From the NCBI GenBank assembly GCA_026122225.1, contig JANEZZ010000519.1:1674001-1738000 (forward strand): 64,000 nt of DNA. The letters run 5' to 3'. Below, piece after piece: positions 46,301 through 56,930 of this stretch. Positions within the stretch are counted from its first letter, which is position 1. Each line of letters begins with the position of its first letter. Both the position numbers and the translations under genes were made by a program. The DNA is from Heloderma charlesbogerti. Its lineage: Eukaryota; Chordata; Lepidosauria; Squamata; Helodermatidae. The notes under the pieces were generated by a model. That model saw nothing but the letters and a program-made list of their open reading frames with translations, did not search any database and had not been told where the DNA came from.

Positions 46301-46848
46301 AAAATCTATACAATAATACCAAACTGCCCAGAGCAAGCACTGGCTTCAGCAGGGGTATCCCCACGCGTCCACTTCCAATCTCTCTCTGTCTTGTCATTCA
46401 CACACGCACACACACAGGAGATGATAACTTTGTTTTGGCTGGCAATGAAAATGCTTGCATGGATGCAGAATTAGCACACTTACCAGGATAATCTAGACCT
46501 ATCAGGCTACATGAAGGTGAATAACTGCAGAATAAAAGGCAAAGTTTACCCCAAAAGGCTAATAGTTCCTTCTGTAGAAAATTAAAATTTTCTACAGAAA
46601 ATACCACTGGCTTGAATCCAAAGCACCATTTAGTGTTCTGCTCCCATATGGGGGCTTTTCAGTCCATCCTCCAGTGGAAGAACTCTGGAAAGCTCCCCCC
46701 AAAGTCCCTCCAAGGTAACTGACCCTTTTGAGCAGCACCCCATGAGGCAGGGACAAAGGGCTGCTCCCGTAAAGAAGTATCAGTCCCCTACGTGCAAATG
46801 GAAGGACTTTTCACTTGTGTTGAATCCTGACCATTGTACTGAAATTAA
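43356..46848. other. DAB1 intron stretch, nothing recognised
   Basis: This is the longest stretch with almost no recognisable repeat: AT-rich, short frames, no splice-flanked coding segment. It is a reasonable place to look for conserved non-coding elements. Confidence 0.5.
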
Positions 46849-48285
46849 TTCATAGAATCATAGAATAGTGGGGTTGGAAGGGGCCTACAAGACCATCAAG
46901 TCCAACCTCGTGCTCAATGCAGGAATCCAAGTCAGAGCATCCTTGACAGATGGCTGTCCAGCCTCGTCTTGAAGGCCTCCAGTGTGGGAGAGCCCACCAC
47001 CTCCCTAAGGAATTGGTTCCATTGTCGTATTGCTCTACCGGTCAGGATGTTTCTCCTGATGTTCAGCCGGAATCTGGCTTCCTGTGACTTGAGCCCATTA
47101 TTCCGTATCCTGCACTCTGGGATGATCGAGAAGAGATCCTGGCCTTCCTCTCTGTGACAGCCGTTCAAGTACTTGAAGAACGCTATCATATCTCCCCTCA
47201 GTCTTCTCTTCTCAAGGCTAAACATGCCCAGTTCTTTCAGTTTCTCTTCATAGGACTTTGTTTCCAGTCCCCTGATCATCTTTGTTGCCCTCCTCTGAAT
47301 CCTCTCCAGTTTGTCTCCATCGTTCTTAAAGCATGGTGCCCATAACTGGACACAGTACTCCAGATGAGGCCTAACCAGTGCTGAGTAGAGGAGAACTAGT
47401 ACTTCCTGGGATTTGGATGCTATGTTTCTATTAATGCAGCCCAAAATGGCATTTGCCTTTTTTGCAGCCATATCACTTTGTTGGCTCATATTCAGCTTGT
47501 GATCGACAACAATTCCAAGATCCTTCTCACTTGTAGTGTTATTGAGCCAAGTATCCCCCATCTTGTAACTGTGCATTTGGTTTCTTTTTCCTAGGTGCAG
47601 AACTTGGCATTTATCCCTATTTAATGTCATTCTGTTGTTTTCTGCCCAGCACTCCAGTCTATCAAGATCACTTTGAATTGTGTTTGTCTTCCAAAGTATT
47701 AGTTATCCTGCCCAATTTTGTGTCATCTGCAGATCTGATGAGCATTCCCTGCACCTCCTCCTCCAAGTCATTAATAAAAATGTTGAAGAGCATTGGGTCC
47801 AGGACTGAGCCCTGCAGTACCCCACTCATTATCTCTCCCCAGTTTGCGAAGTTCCCATTGATAAGCACTCTTTGAGTCTGATTCTGTAGCCAACTGTGAA
47901 TCCACCTGATCATTGTTTCATCGAGCCCACTTTGAGCTAGTTTGCTCATCAGGATATTATGGGGCACTTTGTCAAAAGCTTTGCTGAAGTTGAGTTGTCC
48001 ACAGCACTCCCACAGTCCACAAAGGAGGTTACCTGATCAAAAAATGAGATCAGATTCATATGGCAGGATTTGTTCTTGACAAATCCATGTTGGCTTTGAG
48101 TAATCACTGCATTGTTTTCAAGGTGCTTACAGATGGATTGCTTTATAATCTGCTCCAGAATTTTCCCAGGGATTGATAGGGACAATATTAGCCCTCCTCC
48201 AGTCATCCGGCACTTCACCCGTCCTCCATGATTTCTCAAAGATAATAGACAGTGGTTCTGAGAGTTCTTCTGCCAGTTCCTAAAG
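46849..48285 (-). mobile_element. CR1 LINE, 5'-truncated
   Basis: The 3' end at ~46851 has the CR1 octamer-type ATTCTATGATTCTATG repeat and the usual GGTTGGAAGGGGCC segment. Minus-strand frames encode CR1 reverse transcriptase. 48239-47949 has QSQHGFVKNKSC. 47967-47668 has GVLQGSVLDPMLFNIFINDL and the active site RSADDTKLG, with Ser where CR1 usually has an aromatic residue. 47630-46932 has MTLNRDKCQVLHLGKRNQ, LGIVVDHKLNMS, IQRRATKMIRGLE and AIRQWNQFLREVV. Frameshifts separate the three. Confidence 0.93.
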
Positions 48286-49189
48286 CAAGCCCACTTAAAG
48301 CAAAGTGAGGGAAGGGAGTATGTGAGATAGAATGCTAATGGTTGGGAATGCAGTTAGGAGAGAGAGGAAGACAGATGGTGGAGGAGAATGAAGCTGGATC
48401 CTAACCAGGACACAGCTTCCCCTCCCAAACACACACATACACAGAGAGAGAGGTCTAGGGAGGGAATTTCTCAAAGCAAATGTCAGAGGGAAAAGTACTT
48501 TCATGGATCATTACCAAGTGGTCATCCCTGAAACACAGGTGATAAAATGTGTAAGAAGCAGAAAGCAGTGAGAAGCCTGTCTGGTATGCAAAATCAGGTA
48601 AGAGCATGGACACTTGAAGATTAAGGGGTGCGCCAGGCTGCAGCACCTTAAAGGGAGAGACATATATCCAACTCCATTAGCTGTGATCAAGTGATCTTCC
48701 AAGCTCCTTTAATGACAGAAGCCTGCACACCCTTCACAGGCAATACTGAAGGGATGTAGAGGGGATATGAATTCAGAAAGCTGCCTAGCACAGTGGTTGC
48801 TGGGCAGCATTATGAAATGCTGTGGAAACTCCTCTGGTGTAAGCAGTTGAAAAGGACTGGGTAGGTAGATTCCAGTGATAATGTCCCACTGATTTACTGG
48901 CTGCTCTTGCTCCTGACCCTACACTCTGCAATTTTTCCTCAGGTTTCAACTTGCTTTCCTAATTTAACATTTTCTTCTCAAATGTTTTCATTGTATGGAG
49001 TACATTAAGAGCAGGGATTCATTGGTTAATGTAAAACTACTTGAGAGTTGTAAGGATGCTCCTGCAAATATTATTCAAGAATAATAAAAAAAAAGTCTCA
49101 AAGAATGTGACAGATCTAGGTGTCCATGTTCTCTTTGGGCATTGGGTTTGCCAGGCCTGAACTTCAAAAATGGGATGTCCTGTTTAAAT
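48286..49189. other. DAB1 intron stretch, nothing recognised
   Basis: Non-coding between the CR1 and the BovB fragment. Confidence 0.5.
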
Positions 49190-49463
49190 TGGTTGTTGTT
49201 GTTCAGTTGTTCAGTCATGTCCAACTCTTCGTGACCCCATGGACCATAGCACGCCAGGCCTTCCTGTCCTGCGCTCTCTCCCAGAGAGTGCTCAAGTCCA
49301 TATTTATTAGATGAGTGATGCTATCTAGCCATCTCATCTCTGCCGTTCCCTTCTCCTTTTGCCTTCAGTCTTTCCCAGCATCAGGGTCTTTTCCAGAGAG
49401 TTTTCTCTTCGCATTAGGTGGCCAAAATATTTGAGCTTCAGCTTCAGGATCTGTCCTTCCAAT
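49190..49463 (-). mobile_element. BovB LINE, short 3' fragment
   Basis: It is the (AAC)n-tailed last ~270 bp of BovB, minus strand. It matches 7975-8230 and 41770-42045 in reverse, with several small deletions. Target duplications are unclear. Confidence 0.9.
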
Positions 49464-50470
49464 ATTGCCACTCAATAAAAATATTTTTTTTAAAAAACAG
49501 GATGTATTTGTGGGTTTGGCCAGCACTTGTTTAAACAGTAGGTTCTTCAAAATCTCAAGAGATCTTCTAATATATACTTCTATATGTTTCTATGTGTCTT
49601 AAACTTGTTTACCTGGAAGTAAGTCCCACTACAATGAATAGGGCTTTCTTCCAAGTAAATAGGTGTGAGTCTGTCAAACTCACTACATGACAGAGGAGCC
49701 AGGCAAAGAAATAAGCTTGCACTATTCTGACAGAAATACCAAAGTAGACCACTGTATCTGTGATTGTGGGTATTCAAGGACAGCTAATTCTGTACAATCC
49801 CTAACACATTCCATGACTTCCTTTCCTGCCAAGTCAAGTCCACAAATACATTTACAGTGCAATCCTATACATGCCACCTCAGAAATAAGTCTCAGGTTTG
49901 AGTTCAATGGACTTACCTCCATTGTTATAGTACAGCCTGCACCTGTGGAAAAGTAATGCTGTGAATTTGTGCTTTGTTCCAGTTCTTTAACTGAAGAAAA
50001 ACACATATTTGAAACAACACCTCAAAGAGATTGTGTGAGCGAATAAAGAGCTTGAAAGTGACTTTTAGAAAGTCATTTCTGTATTATCTAGAGGTGGTCG
50101 TTTCTACAGTCTCACTCTCTAGGAGCTTGTCACATTGGGTTATAATAACTCTTTATTTCAATTAAAGCAAGACAGCACATTGGAAAACCTCTGCTGGGGA
50201 AACAGTCCCTCGGTGTAAAGATCCAAGGATTTCATGGGCAGAACTTAATGCAAAAGCCAATTTTGGCCCCTTCCTGTTTTTCATGTAAATTAGGTTTGGC
50301 ATTCAGTTTCATCGGTTTTCCTCGAAACTGAATCTCAGAACTGAAATTACAGTTAAGCACTTAGTAGATCAACTTAGTTCAAAACAGTCAGAACTCCTTT
50401 GAGTTGCTTTACTAATCCCCTTCGGGGGCTTTTTTGCTGTACAAGCAGTGGATAAATCTTTGAACACGTC
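49464..50470. other. DAB1 intron stretch with MITE remnants
   Basis: Near 49605-49670 and 49857-49922 lie AAGTAAGTCCCACTACAATG and GCAATCCTATACATG pieces, probably halves of a palindromic MITE family. No gene. Confidence 0.5.
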
Positions 50471-51338
50471 TCTAACATTGTGTTGCCTTCACCTTGCAGT
50501 TAAATATGCCCTGCCCCGAAACTGGCTTGGCTGGCCGAGGTGTGTGCATGTGTTGCGGGTGGGGGGTGAGGAGGAGACCTGGGCTATTGCCTTGGCGGTT
50601 CCCACGTGGTGCCACCAGCTGAGGGAGGGGCCTGAGAAGTGTTTTAGCTCTACAGGCCCCTCCTTCCCATCTCTTCAAAGCGCGGCTGGAGAACGGGTTG
50701 CACTCCCTCCTGCAGCCGGAGTCGAGGTGGCACTGGCCTTTTCTGGGCACCTCTGGTGGCTTTCCAGCAGCCAGCTAGGTGAACGCGTCAAACAGAGGCT
50801 GCGTGTGTGTGCACGGAGCTGGCGGTGGTGGCTCCATCCGTCAGGACTTTGGGCAGGTGGCGCCTTTGCCGCTCTCTAGGAGCAACGTTTTCCATCTTCC
50901 CCCTGTGCTCCTTGCCCGCCCATGGCAGTTGTGAACATGGAGAGGGAGGTGCGGCTGCTCTGGTGGCTGTTTGCAGCCCCCCCTTGTGGGGGGTGCCGCT
51001 TCTTGTCACACTGCCCAATTGGAGCAGGGCCGCATTGCGGGATTGGGCAGGGCCTAGTTGGCCCAAGGTTTGGCTGGTAGGCTGCTAGGGCTGCCCTATC
51101 TGCGTAAGAACACAGTGGGGTTGGAGTCCCTGGGTGGCCAGTAGGGTCAGGCCTTTCAGAGCCACGTATCTGTTTGTGCTTGGCCGGGGTGGGGGGCTGC
51201 CTCCCAGTCTTTCCCTGCCAGCACTTCTTTTTGTGTGGAAATGCTCAAAGGAGGCATGGGCACATGATGTGGCTGCCTAGCTAAAGCTGGGCAGATCCGG
51301 GTCTGGTCAATGAGTGGATGGGAGGCTGCCTGGGAGCC
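50471..51338. other. GC-rich block, identity unclear
   Basis: This ~870-bp stretch is much richer in G+C and CpG than its surroundings and abruptly bounded. It precedes the SINEs and the DIRS-like element on the same strand. It may be that element's 5' terminal region, split off by SINE insertions, which is an inference. The 143-codon frame at 50448-50879 resembles no protein I know, and high GC alone can explain it. Confidence 0.35.
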
Positions 51339-51340
51339 CC

Positions 51341-51501
51341 ATTCATTCATTCATTCATTCATTCATTCATTCATTCATTGCATTTATACCCTGCCTTTTT
51401 TCCTCTTGCAAGGAACCCAAGGCGGCTTACATTATCCTCCTCCTCTCCATTTTATCCTCACAACAACAACCCTGTAGGTGGGTTGGGCTGAGAGTCTGTG
51501 G
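51341..51501 (-). mobile_element. tRNA-derived SINE, 3' part, (ATTC)n tail
   Basis: The minus-strand 3' portion of the same SINE as at 25468-25710. It is truncated in the core, and the tail has become (ATTC)n at 51341-51380 instead of (ATTT)n. Confidence 0.8.
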
Positions 51502-51668
51502 CTGGCACTTGCTTTGCATGCAGAAGGTCCTGGGTTTCAGTCCTGGCATCTCCATTTAGTGCTTCTAGAGGGAAGCCTGGAGAGCTGCTGCCGGTTAGTG
51601 TCATGAAGCCTGGGCTGGACAGATCCATGGTCTGGCTTGGTGCGTGTAAGGAAGCTTGTTTATGGTCC
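51502..51668 (+). mobile_element. SINE with tRNA-Ala(UGC)-like head, partial
   Basis: TTGCTTTGCATGCAGAAGGT carries a TGC anticodon-like loop. It is followed by box B GGTTTCAGTCCTGGCATCTC, matching tRNA-Ala. The body GAGAGCTGCTGCCGGTTAGT and CCATGGTCTGGCTTGG is a SINE I know from squamate genomes. The head's box A is missing. It abuts the SINE at 51341-51501. Confidence 0.65.
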
Positions 51669-51841
51669 CCCCTCCCCTATTTTTTTTTGGTAAGCAGCTG
51701 GTGTAGCTCAGTGGGGGAAGGGTGGCTGGTTCTGCTAGATAGAGGTGGGGAGTTCATATTTCTTTGACTCTATGGGGTACCAGGCTCTTTGAGGCTCGGC
51801 CCTGTGCAGCAGTTTAGCCAGCTCCCTTTTTTTTTCCTGCA

Positions 51842-52500
51842 GGGATGCCTCTAAAGAGGGGGCAGGGTGGTAACATGGGGAAAGGAAAAGCACTTTGCCC
51901 ACCTGCCAAGCGACCGTGGTGAAGGCATGATTTCACCTCGGAGGAAGAGGAAGGCCCAGAATTTTCCCTAAAACTAGCAAGGTTGGAGGCAGCTGTGAAA
52001 GATAAGGGGATTACTCTGCCTTCCTTGCCTGTTCTTCTGAACTTGGGTACGTAGTGCATGGCATAGTAGAACCAGGAAACAGAGTCAGTGTAATGTGTGG
52101 CTTTTTGTTGCAATGCATTTAGATGCACTCAAAGCATCTTCTAGTATGGTCGTGCCACAGGTTATGGGACCAATGTCTTCCACATCGAGCGAAGGATCTG
52201 CTACCACCTTGTCATCAGTTCAAGTGTCTTCCAGGGTTGATACTGTTCTGGTTTTGGAGGCCCGTGCTGCAATAGCTACAGAACAAGCATGTCTGGATGC
52301 GATTGAAGCATCTTCTAGTACAGCCACACCACAGGTTACAGGACCAGTGCCTTCCACATTAGTTGAAGGACCAGCTATCACCTTTCATCTCTTGAAGTGT
52401 CTTCCAGGGTGGATACGGTTCTGGCTCTGGAGGCTCCTGTTATGGTAACTCTGGACCAAGGTGAGAAGAGCCCATGGCCCACTACACCTGCACAGGCTTT
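51842..52500 (+). pseudogene. DIRS ORF1 (gag-like), with tandem repeat
   Basis: The reading begins with a Lys/Arg-rich run (GKGKA, PPAKRPR), then HDFTSEEEEGPEFSL, as in DIRS ORF1 proteins. Downstream a ~174-bp unit is repeated about twice, from ~52120 and ~52294. Each unit has an ASSSTxxPQVxGPxPST-like segment, then VSSRVDTVLxLEA. The period equals 58 codons. Several stops are present. Confidence 0.6.
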
Positions 52501-53030
52501 TGCCCATTGTGCTGGGGGTGGCTTACATAGATGTTGGGTTCAAGTTTGCCATTTTTTCTGCATCTCAAGGATCAGACAAATGTCTGGCCAGTCAGGACTG
52601 GGGGGCAGCTGGCATCAGTGCAATAGTTCCACACATCACTGTGGCAAGCTCTGAGGCTCCCCCAGTACTGGGGGACATGCCATCTACCCCACTACAGCTC
52701 CTGACAGCATGCAGGTGGTTTCTTCCAACTAGGAGGGTCTGTTGCTTCGTCTCTGGCTGAGGTTGTCAGCATGCCACCAGTGGCTTACGCCATGGGGCAC
52801 CCGGTGCCCTTGACTGAGATATCAGCTCAGTGGCCTTCTGCTGTGGTGGTGGCTTGCGCCCAGTCTGGTATGGCCTGGCTGTGCCTGCTGAGGTGGAGCA
52901 AATACACATGACTCCTGTGTCAGAGGACCCGTACTCCAAGGTTGAGAGGGATGTTATCCCATCTGGGAGTACATCTACACCTGTGGCATACCAGCTTCTG
53001 CCCACCACTAGAGAGAAGATAATTAGAGGG

Positions 53031-53625
53031 TGTCAGGAGTGTTTCTGAGCACAGGGAGTGGGAATTGATTCTGATAATTCAGATTCTAGTAATTCAGATT
53101 CTGAAGAAGAACCACCAGACATGGGGGAGGTATTTTCCCAGGCTGGTCCAGACATGGCTAGGCAGGCTCCTCAGGTTTCAAAGGTCCAGCTGGAGGAGGA
53201 GGGGCCCTCTTCATCCCCCCCCCCATGAGAGATAGCGAACAGGGAGAGGATGGGTTTGGGGAGTCTGAATTAATAGATGCCAAGCGCAGACGCAGAGCAA
53301 AGAGGGAGAAGGCCGGGGTGGAACTTAGACAGTCTACCCGATTGGCCTTGCGTGAACAGCTGCCCCTAGAAACCTCAAGAGAGAGACAGAGACCTCCCCC
53401 CACCCCTTAAGTTAGGCCAGTGAGACTGCCTTCCTTTCAAGTGGCGGGCAACCTTCTTAGCTACCTTTTAAACCCCCTGAAGGCATTTCCTTGTAGGCTG
53501 AGAGTCACTGAGAATTTGCATCTGTATGACCCTTTGAAGTATGCATTAAAAGCTGCAGACTGAAGCCTCTTGTCTGTGTTTGATTCCGCGTTAGAAGTTC
53601 AGTGGGGGCAAAGGGAATCCTGACA
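53031..53625 (+). mobile_element. Solo LTR, subfamily A, inside the DIRS element
   Basis: A 595-bp unit begins TGTCAGGA and ends with the inverse TCCTGACA. Exact 5-bp repeats gaggg flank it at 53026-53030 and 53626-53630. It is homologous to the minus-strand LTR at 1326-1881. No internal retroelement sequence remains. Confidence 0.92.
53077..53409 (+). pseudogene. LTR-internal frame, frameshifted
   Basis: The acidic half (DSDNSDSSNSDSEEEPPDMG) and the basic half (ELIDAKRRRRAKREKAG, then RLALREQL) lie in different frames, separated by a length change in the C-run at ~53215. The same peptide is continuous in the copy at 1533-1814. It is a remnant of retroelement coding, not a host gene. Confidence 0.55.
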
Positions 53626-54429
53626 GAGGGGAATTTGTTGATGGCTTCACCTTATTATGCCATGAACCATGTCAAAGGACAAAGATAAATCAGGTGATAA
53701 AGATCAAGATACGGGCAGATGGAAGAAAGTATTCCATGCTTGGGCCAACTGGCTTCTGGGCTTATTTAACTATACGGGTGCTTCAACAAAAATTTCTGGA
53801 ACGTGGGCTGCCCTTGACCCCTCCCTCTGATGGGACCTCAAGGAACAGGACCTTTTGCCACAGTTTATGACACCAGCCAGATCAGGTTTGGGGGAAAGTT
53901 CTGATAGCGACACACTATGGACATGGAACAACCCACCTCTGTTTTTAGGGCAAATGCAGGACAGGTGGTTCATCACCTCTTGTTAGGTTGGGAATTCAGT
54001 TTCTGTGGCTCATGTTCTCAGACCCCATGTAAGTTCCACCAGGAATGCTCTATCTGATGTGGTCAGCACAATCGCACCACTTGTCCAAAATTATGGGATG
54101 GCGTGGCCCCAGCAGAGACAGGCAATGGGGCAGGAAGGCTGGTGTAGGGCAACTGCCTCCTCCAAAAGGAACCTAGTTTGGTTATGATAGAGCCTCCATA
54201 GGTGACTATGGAGGATGTGTCCGTGTATGGAGGATGCAATGTCCTTTGACCTAAGATTTTCTGACAAGTTTAGAATACTGTTTCAGGGACAACGCCATGC
54301 CCGGTTCTCCAGGAATCAGAAGTCTACCCAGGGCATGGAACAATTGGTCAGAAATTGATAAGGAAGTTGCAGTAGGTAGGGTACTCAGTCTGTTTACAGT
54401 CTCGCCGGTCCTCAAGGTGTGAGTCTCAC

Positions 54430-54890
54430 CATTGGGATCGTGCCAAAGAAGGTGCCAGGGGAATTCAAGTAATCTACAACTTGTCCTTTCCTAAGGGTGG
54501 ATCTATAAATGTTGCTATTCCTGAACAACTGTGCTCAGAACGCTTCCTTCTATGCTGCTGTGACCATTGTTAGGGTGTGCTGCCTGGGGGCATTGAGGGG
54601 TATGTGTGATATTAAGGCAGCTTTCCACATCTTGCCAATCATCCCCCTAGATTTCGACCCTTTGTGGCTCCTTCCAGGATCATTTTACATGGATAGGGCA
54701 CTTTCCATGGTGTGTTCTGAGTCCTGAGCCAGGTTTGAGAGGTTTGGCACCTTCTTGGAATATGCCTTGGGAGACAGAATGGGGATGCAGAGTATGGTCT
54801 ATTATTGGATAATTTGTTTGCGGGCCCTAGGGATTCTGCCCAATGTGCCAATGTAATGCAGGAGTTTTACATGTTGGCTAAGGAGCTGGT
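54430..54890 (+). pseudogene. DIRS reverse transcriptase core
   Basis: Frame pieces read YNLSFPKGGS (~54475), VTIVRVCCLGAL, CDIKAAFHILPI (~54611), FYMDRALSMVCS (~54690) and RFGTFLEYALGDRMG. They match the fingers and palm of DIRS/Ngaro reverse transcriptases, which lack the LINE-type YADD context. At the expected active-site Asp pair, about 54800, the sequence reads YYWIICL instead of the Tyr-Leu-Asp-Asp type, so it is dead. Confidence 0.75.
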
Positions 54891-55266
54891 GTCCTTGTGG
54901 TGCAGGTGAAGACAGAAGGCCCTTTTCTGGTTTGATGTTATAGAGGGATTGAGCAGGGTACTGTTACCCAGTGCTGCACACTCCCTATGGATAAGCTCAT
55001 ATCCATAAGCTATGGATATGATAGATCAGTGCGATTATGCGCTCACGTAAGGTGATGCTTCACGCCCTCCAGGAGGTTTCGACACCTAAACTTCACCAGC
55101 AGAGTGTTTGCCCCCGGTCATGCCGTCCTTAAGCAGCTGTACTGGGCCACGCATGGCCTCCATCTCCCATACCACCAAGTGAGGGTCACAACTGCTATGT
55201 GGCAAATATGGCAGTTTGGCTTAAATTCTGCAAGAATTCAAGGGTGTTTTGATTTAGAGACTTGAG

Positions 55267-55400
55267 TTGCCATGGAGGCTGAACTGCAGATACATTCTGA
55301 TGCCTGGGGCACTGGGCTTTGGCATAATATGGCATGACCGTTGGTGTGCCGAGTGTTGGCCGAAAAATTGTTGGCCTTGGGAATTTGCATGGATCTCACA
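55267..55400 (+). pseudogene. DIRS RNase H start, decayed
   Basis: Shortly after the start the frame reads LQIHSDAWG, whose Asp matches the first catalytic residue of the DIRS RNase H domain. The following WCAECWPKNC lies in another frame. The rest of the domain is too decayed to follow. Confidence 0.5.
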
Positions 55401-55729
55401 TTCCTGGAATTTTTTCTTTCTATGTGGCAAAGTAGGTCATGATGCCCTCCATGGCTCCCAGTACCAGGGCCTCCTTACACCAAGGCAGGTAGGGAGTTCT
55501 TTGTTTCCAGGCCAACCTGCAGCTGCAACAGTTGCAGCCCATTTCAGTGGATCGCCTTTTTAGTTCTGTGGCCATTCCCAGGGGAAGGGACTTCCAGCTA
55601 GGACCATTTGATGCAGGCTTGCGATGCCCTCCATCTGGTCTTATGCTTAGTGTAGGCTGTGAAACTTTCCTGGTATTAGGGGGTGGGGACTGGTCCCCTG
55701 TTTCATCATTAGGATGGGTACCCTTCCCT

Positions 55730-55890
55730 AAATATTCATTTTGGTGATCTTAAGGTAGCATGGAAAGCATTAGGCCTTCGAGCCGTCTCATTTCTTCCAT
55801 ATCTGGGTCGCTTCCTCTGCCATTTCTCTTGCTTTTGTGCTTGATAAGGTTCAAGCAGGGGGCAGTTGGTGCTCCAAGGTCTTCTGATCT
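55730..55890 (+). pseudogene. DIRS tyrosine recombinase C-terminus
   Basis: The piece FPKYSFW is followed, in another frame, by a segment corresponding to the H-x-x-R box. Here it reads HFFHIWVASSA, with His in place of the catalytic Arg. Then come a WCSKVF block and SYLQ, whose Tyr sits at the usual nucleophile position. A stop lies between them. This kind of recombinase, rather than an integrase, inserts DIRS elements. Confidence 0.55.
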
Positions 55891-55909
55891 TACCTGCAGT
55901 CATTCCCAG

Positions 55910-56450
55910 GGCAGGAGTGGTCCATTGCTATTAAGCGTTCAAGTTTTCACCTGTTGGTTTTGTCCCCTTAGATCGTTGGATTGATGGGACCCAGTGTATG
56001 TGCTCTAACATGGGCGCTTGAGTAGGTAATGGGCCAGACGGAGAGCTTCTAGGTCAAGCTGTTGAGCCAGCTTGGATGTAGCCAGTGTGTCAACACGTAG
56101 TTGTTGGGCAGATGTATTGTGGGCTGGACAGAGGGCTTCTAGGTCAAGCTGCGGAGCCAGCTTGGACTTCGCTGGTGTGCCAACAGTCAAGTGTTGGGCA
56201 GATGCGGCATGTGGTGGGACTGCCTCCAGCCCACATTATTCAAGCAAAAGTGTTGCGGAGGGACAGCTGGAATCACCGGGCCCTGAAGTGGGCCCACTGC
56301 AAGGTGAATGACAAGATAGCATTGGGTCTATCTTGACAAGGTGATGGGATTATTCCTCATCCCAAGCTATTATGGACAAGGAGGGAGCTTTACAGGCAGG
56401 ATGAGTTCATTTTTCAGACATAGGTAATGACTTGTTCTGTTGGATCTGCA
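55910..56450 (+). pseudogene. SGNH/GDSL-like hydrolase segment of DIRS
   Basis: The C-terminal part shows IPHPKLLWTRRELYRQD (~56350-56400), followed after a one-base deletion by a D-x-x-H block and GND, the catalytic Asp-His region of SGNH hydrolases found in some DIRS/Ngaro elements. Upstream, a 90-bp unit is tandemly duplicated (56043-56132 and 56133-56222), equal to 30 codons. The N-terminal Ser block is not recognisable. Confidence 0.5.
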
Positions 56451-56930
56451 AAAGGGCCTGCAAGAAGTAATTCAGCACAGGTGGGTGAGTGGGGGAACGA
56501 CTAAGCAATAGCCTTGTTGTCCTCCTGTGGCTTCTAGGGACAGGCAGTGCTGATGAGAACAGGGATGGTGAGCATTCAGAGGTACTGCTTTGGTGACAGG
56601 TGATGCCTGAGGCCTCCTGCTCTATTTTTTGCGGCCTAACAGGGGATAAGGGTTACCTGAAGCCAACTGACCTCAACTCCCTGGTGTTTTGTGGCCTCGG
56701 AGGGGGTGACAGGGGAAGGCCTACCTCCTCCAAAAGGGGTAGCCCTGGAGGCTGGCGAGCTGCAACATCACTCTACAGGCTTTGAGTGTTTTCACCCATT
56801 ACAGTGCCTAGCTAGTGGGTGGCACACATTAGTGACCCATCCAGGTCTTTCCCCTTTGCAGATTGATCAATAAATGTGGCCCAAATTTGATACCAAACAT
56901 TTGTGTCTCATCTCTTTATTCCCCCCCCCC

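Larger units (their letters stand above)
51842..56930 (+). mobile_element. DIRS-like tyrosine-recombinase retrotransposon, decayed
   Basis: Pieces on one strand appear in DIRS order: a lysine/arginine-rich ORF1 start, a DIRS-type reverse transcriptase, an RNase H start, a tyrosine recombinase C-terminus, a GDSL/SGNH-like hydrolase segment, and a 3' end with AATAAA at ~56870. Stops and frameshifts break every domain. A solo LTR (53031-53625) lies inside. Terminal repeats could not be defined, so both edges are approximate and the 5' end may lie upstream at ~50471. Confidence 0.8.

Noticed and set aside
50448..50879. 143-codon open frame and its overlapping opposite-strand frames
   Set aside because: High GC lowers stop frequency on all frames; none resembles a protein family.
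51341..51380. (ATTC)n tract as a counterpart of the human DAB1 intronic pentanucleotide repeat
   Set aside because: Different unit length and origin: this is the degenerate tail of a reptile SINE, not a pentanucleotide repeat.
51699..51762. Possible tRNA gene (GTGTAGCTCAGTGGG box A)
   Set aside because: Box B is poor, the arms do not fold into a full cloverleaf, and the region is dense with tRNA-derived SINEs; at most a relic.
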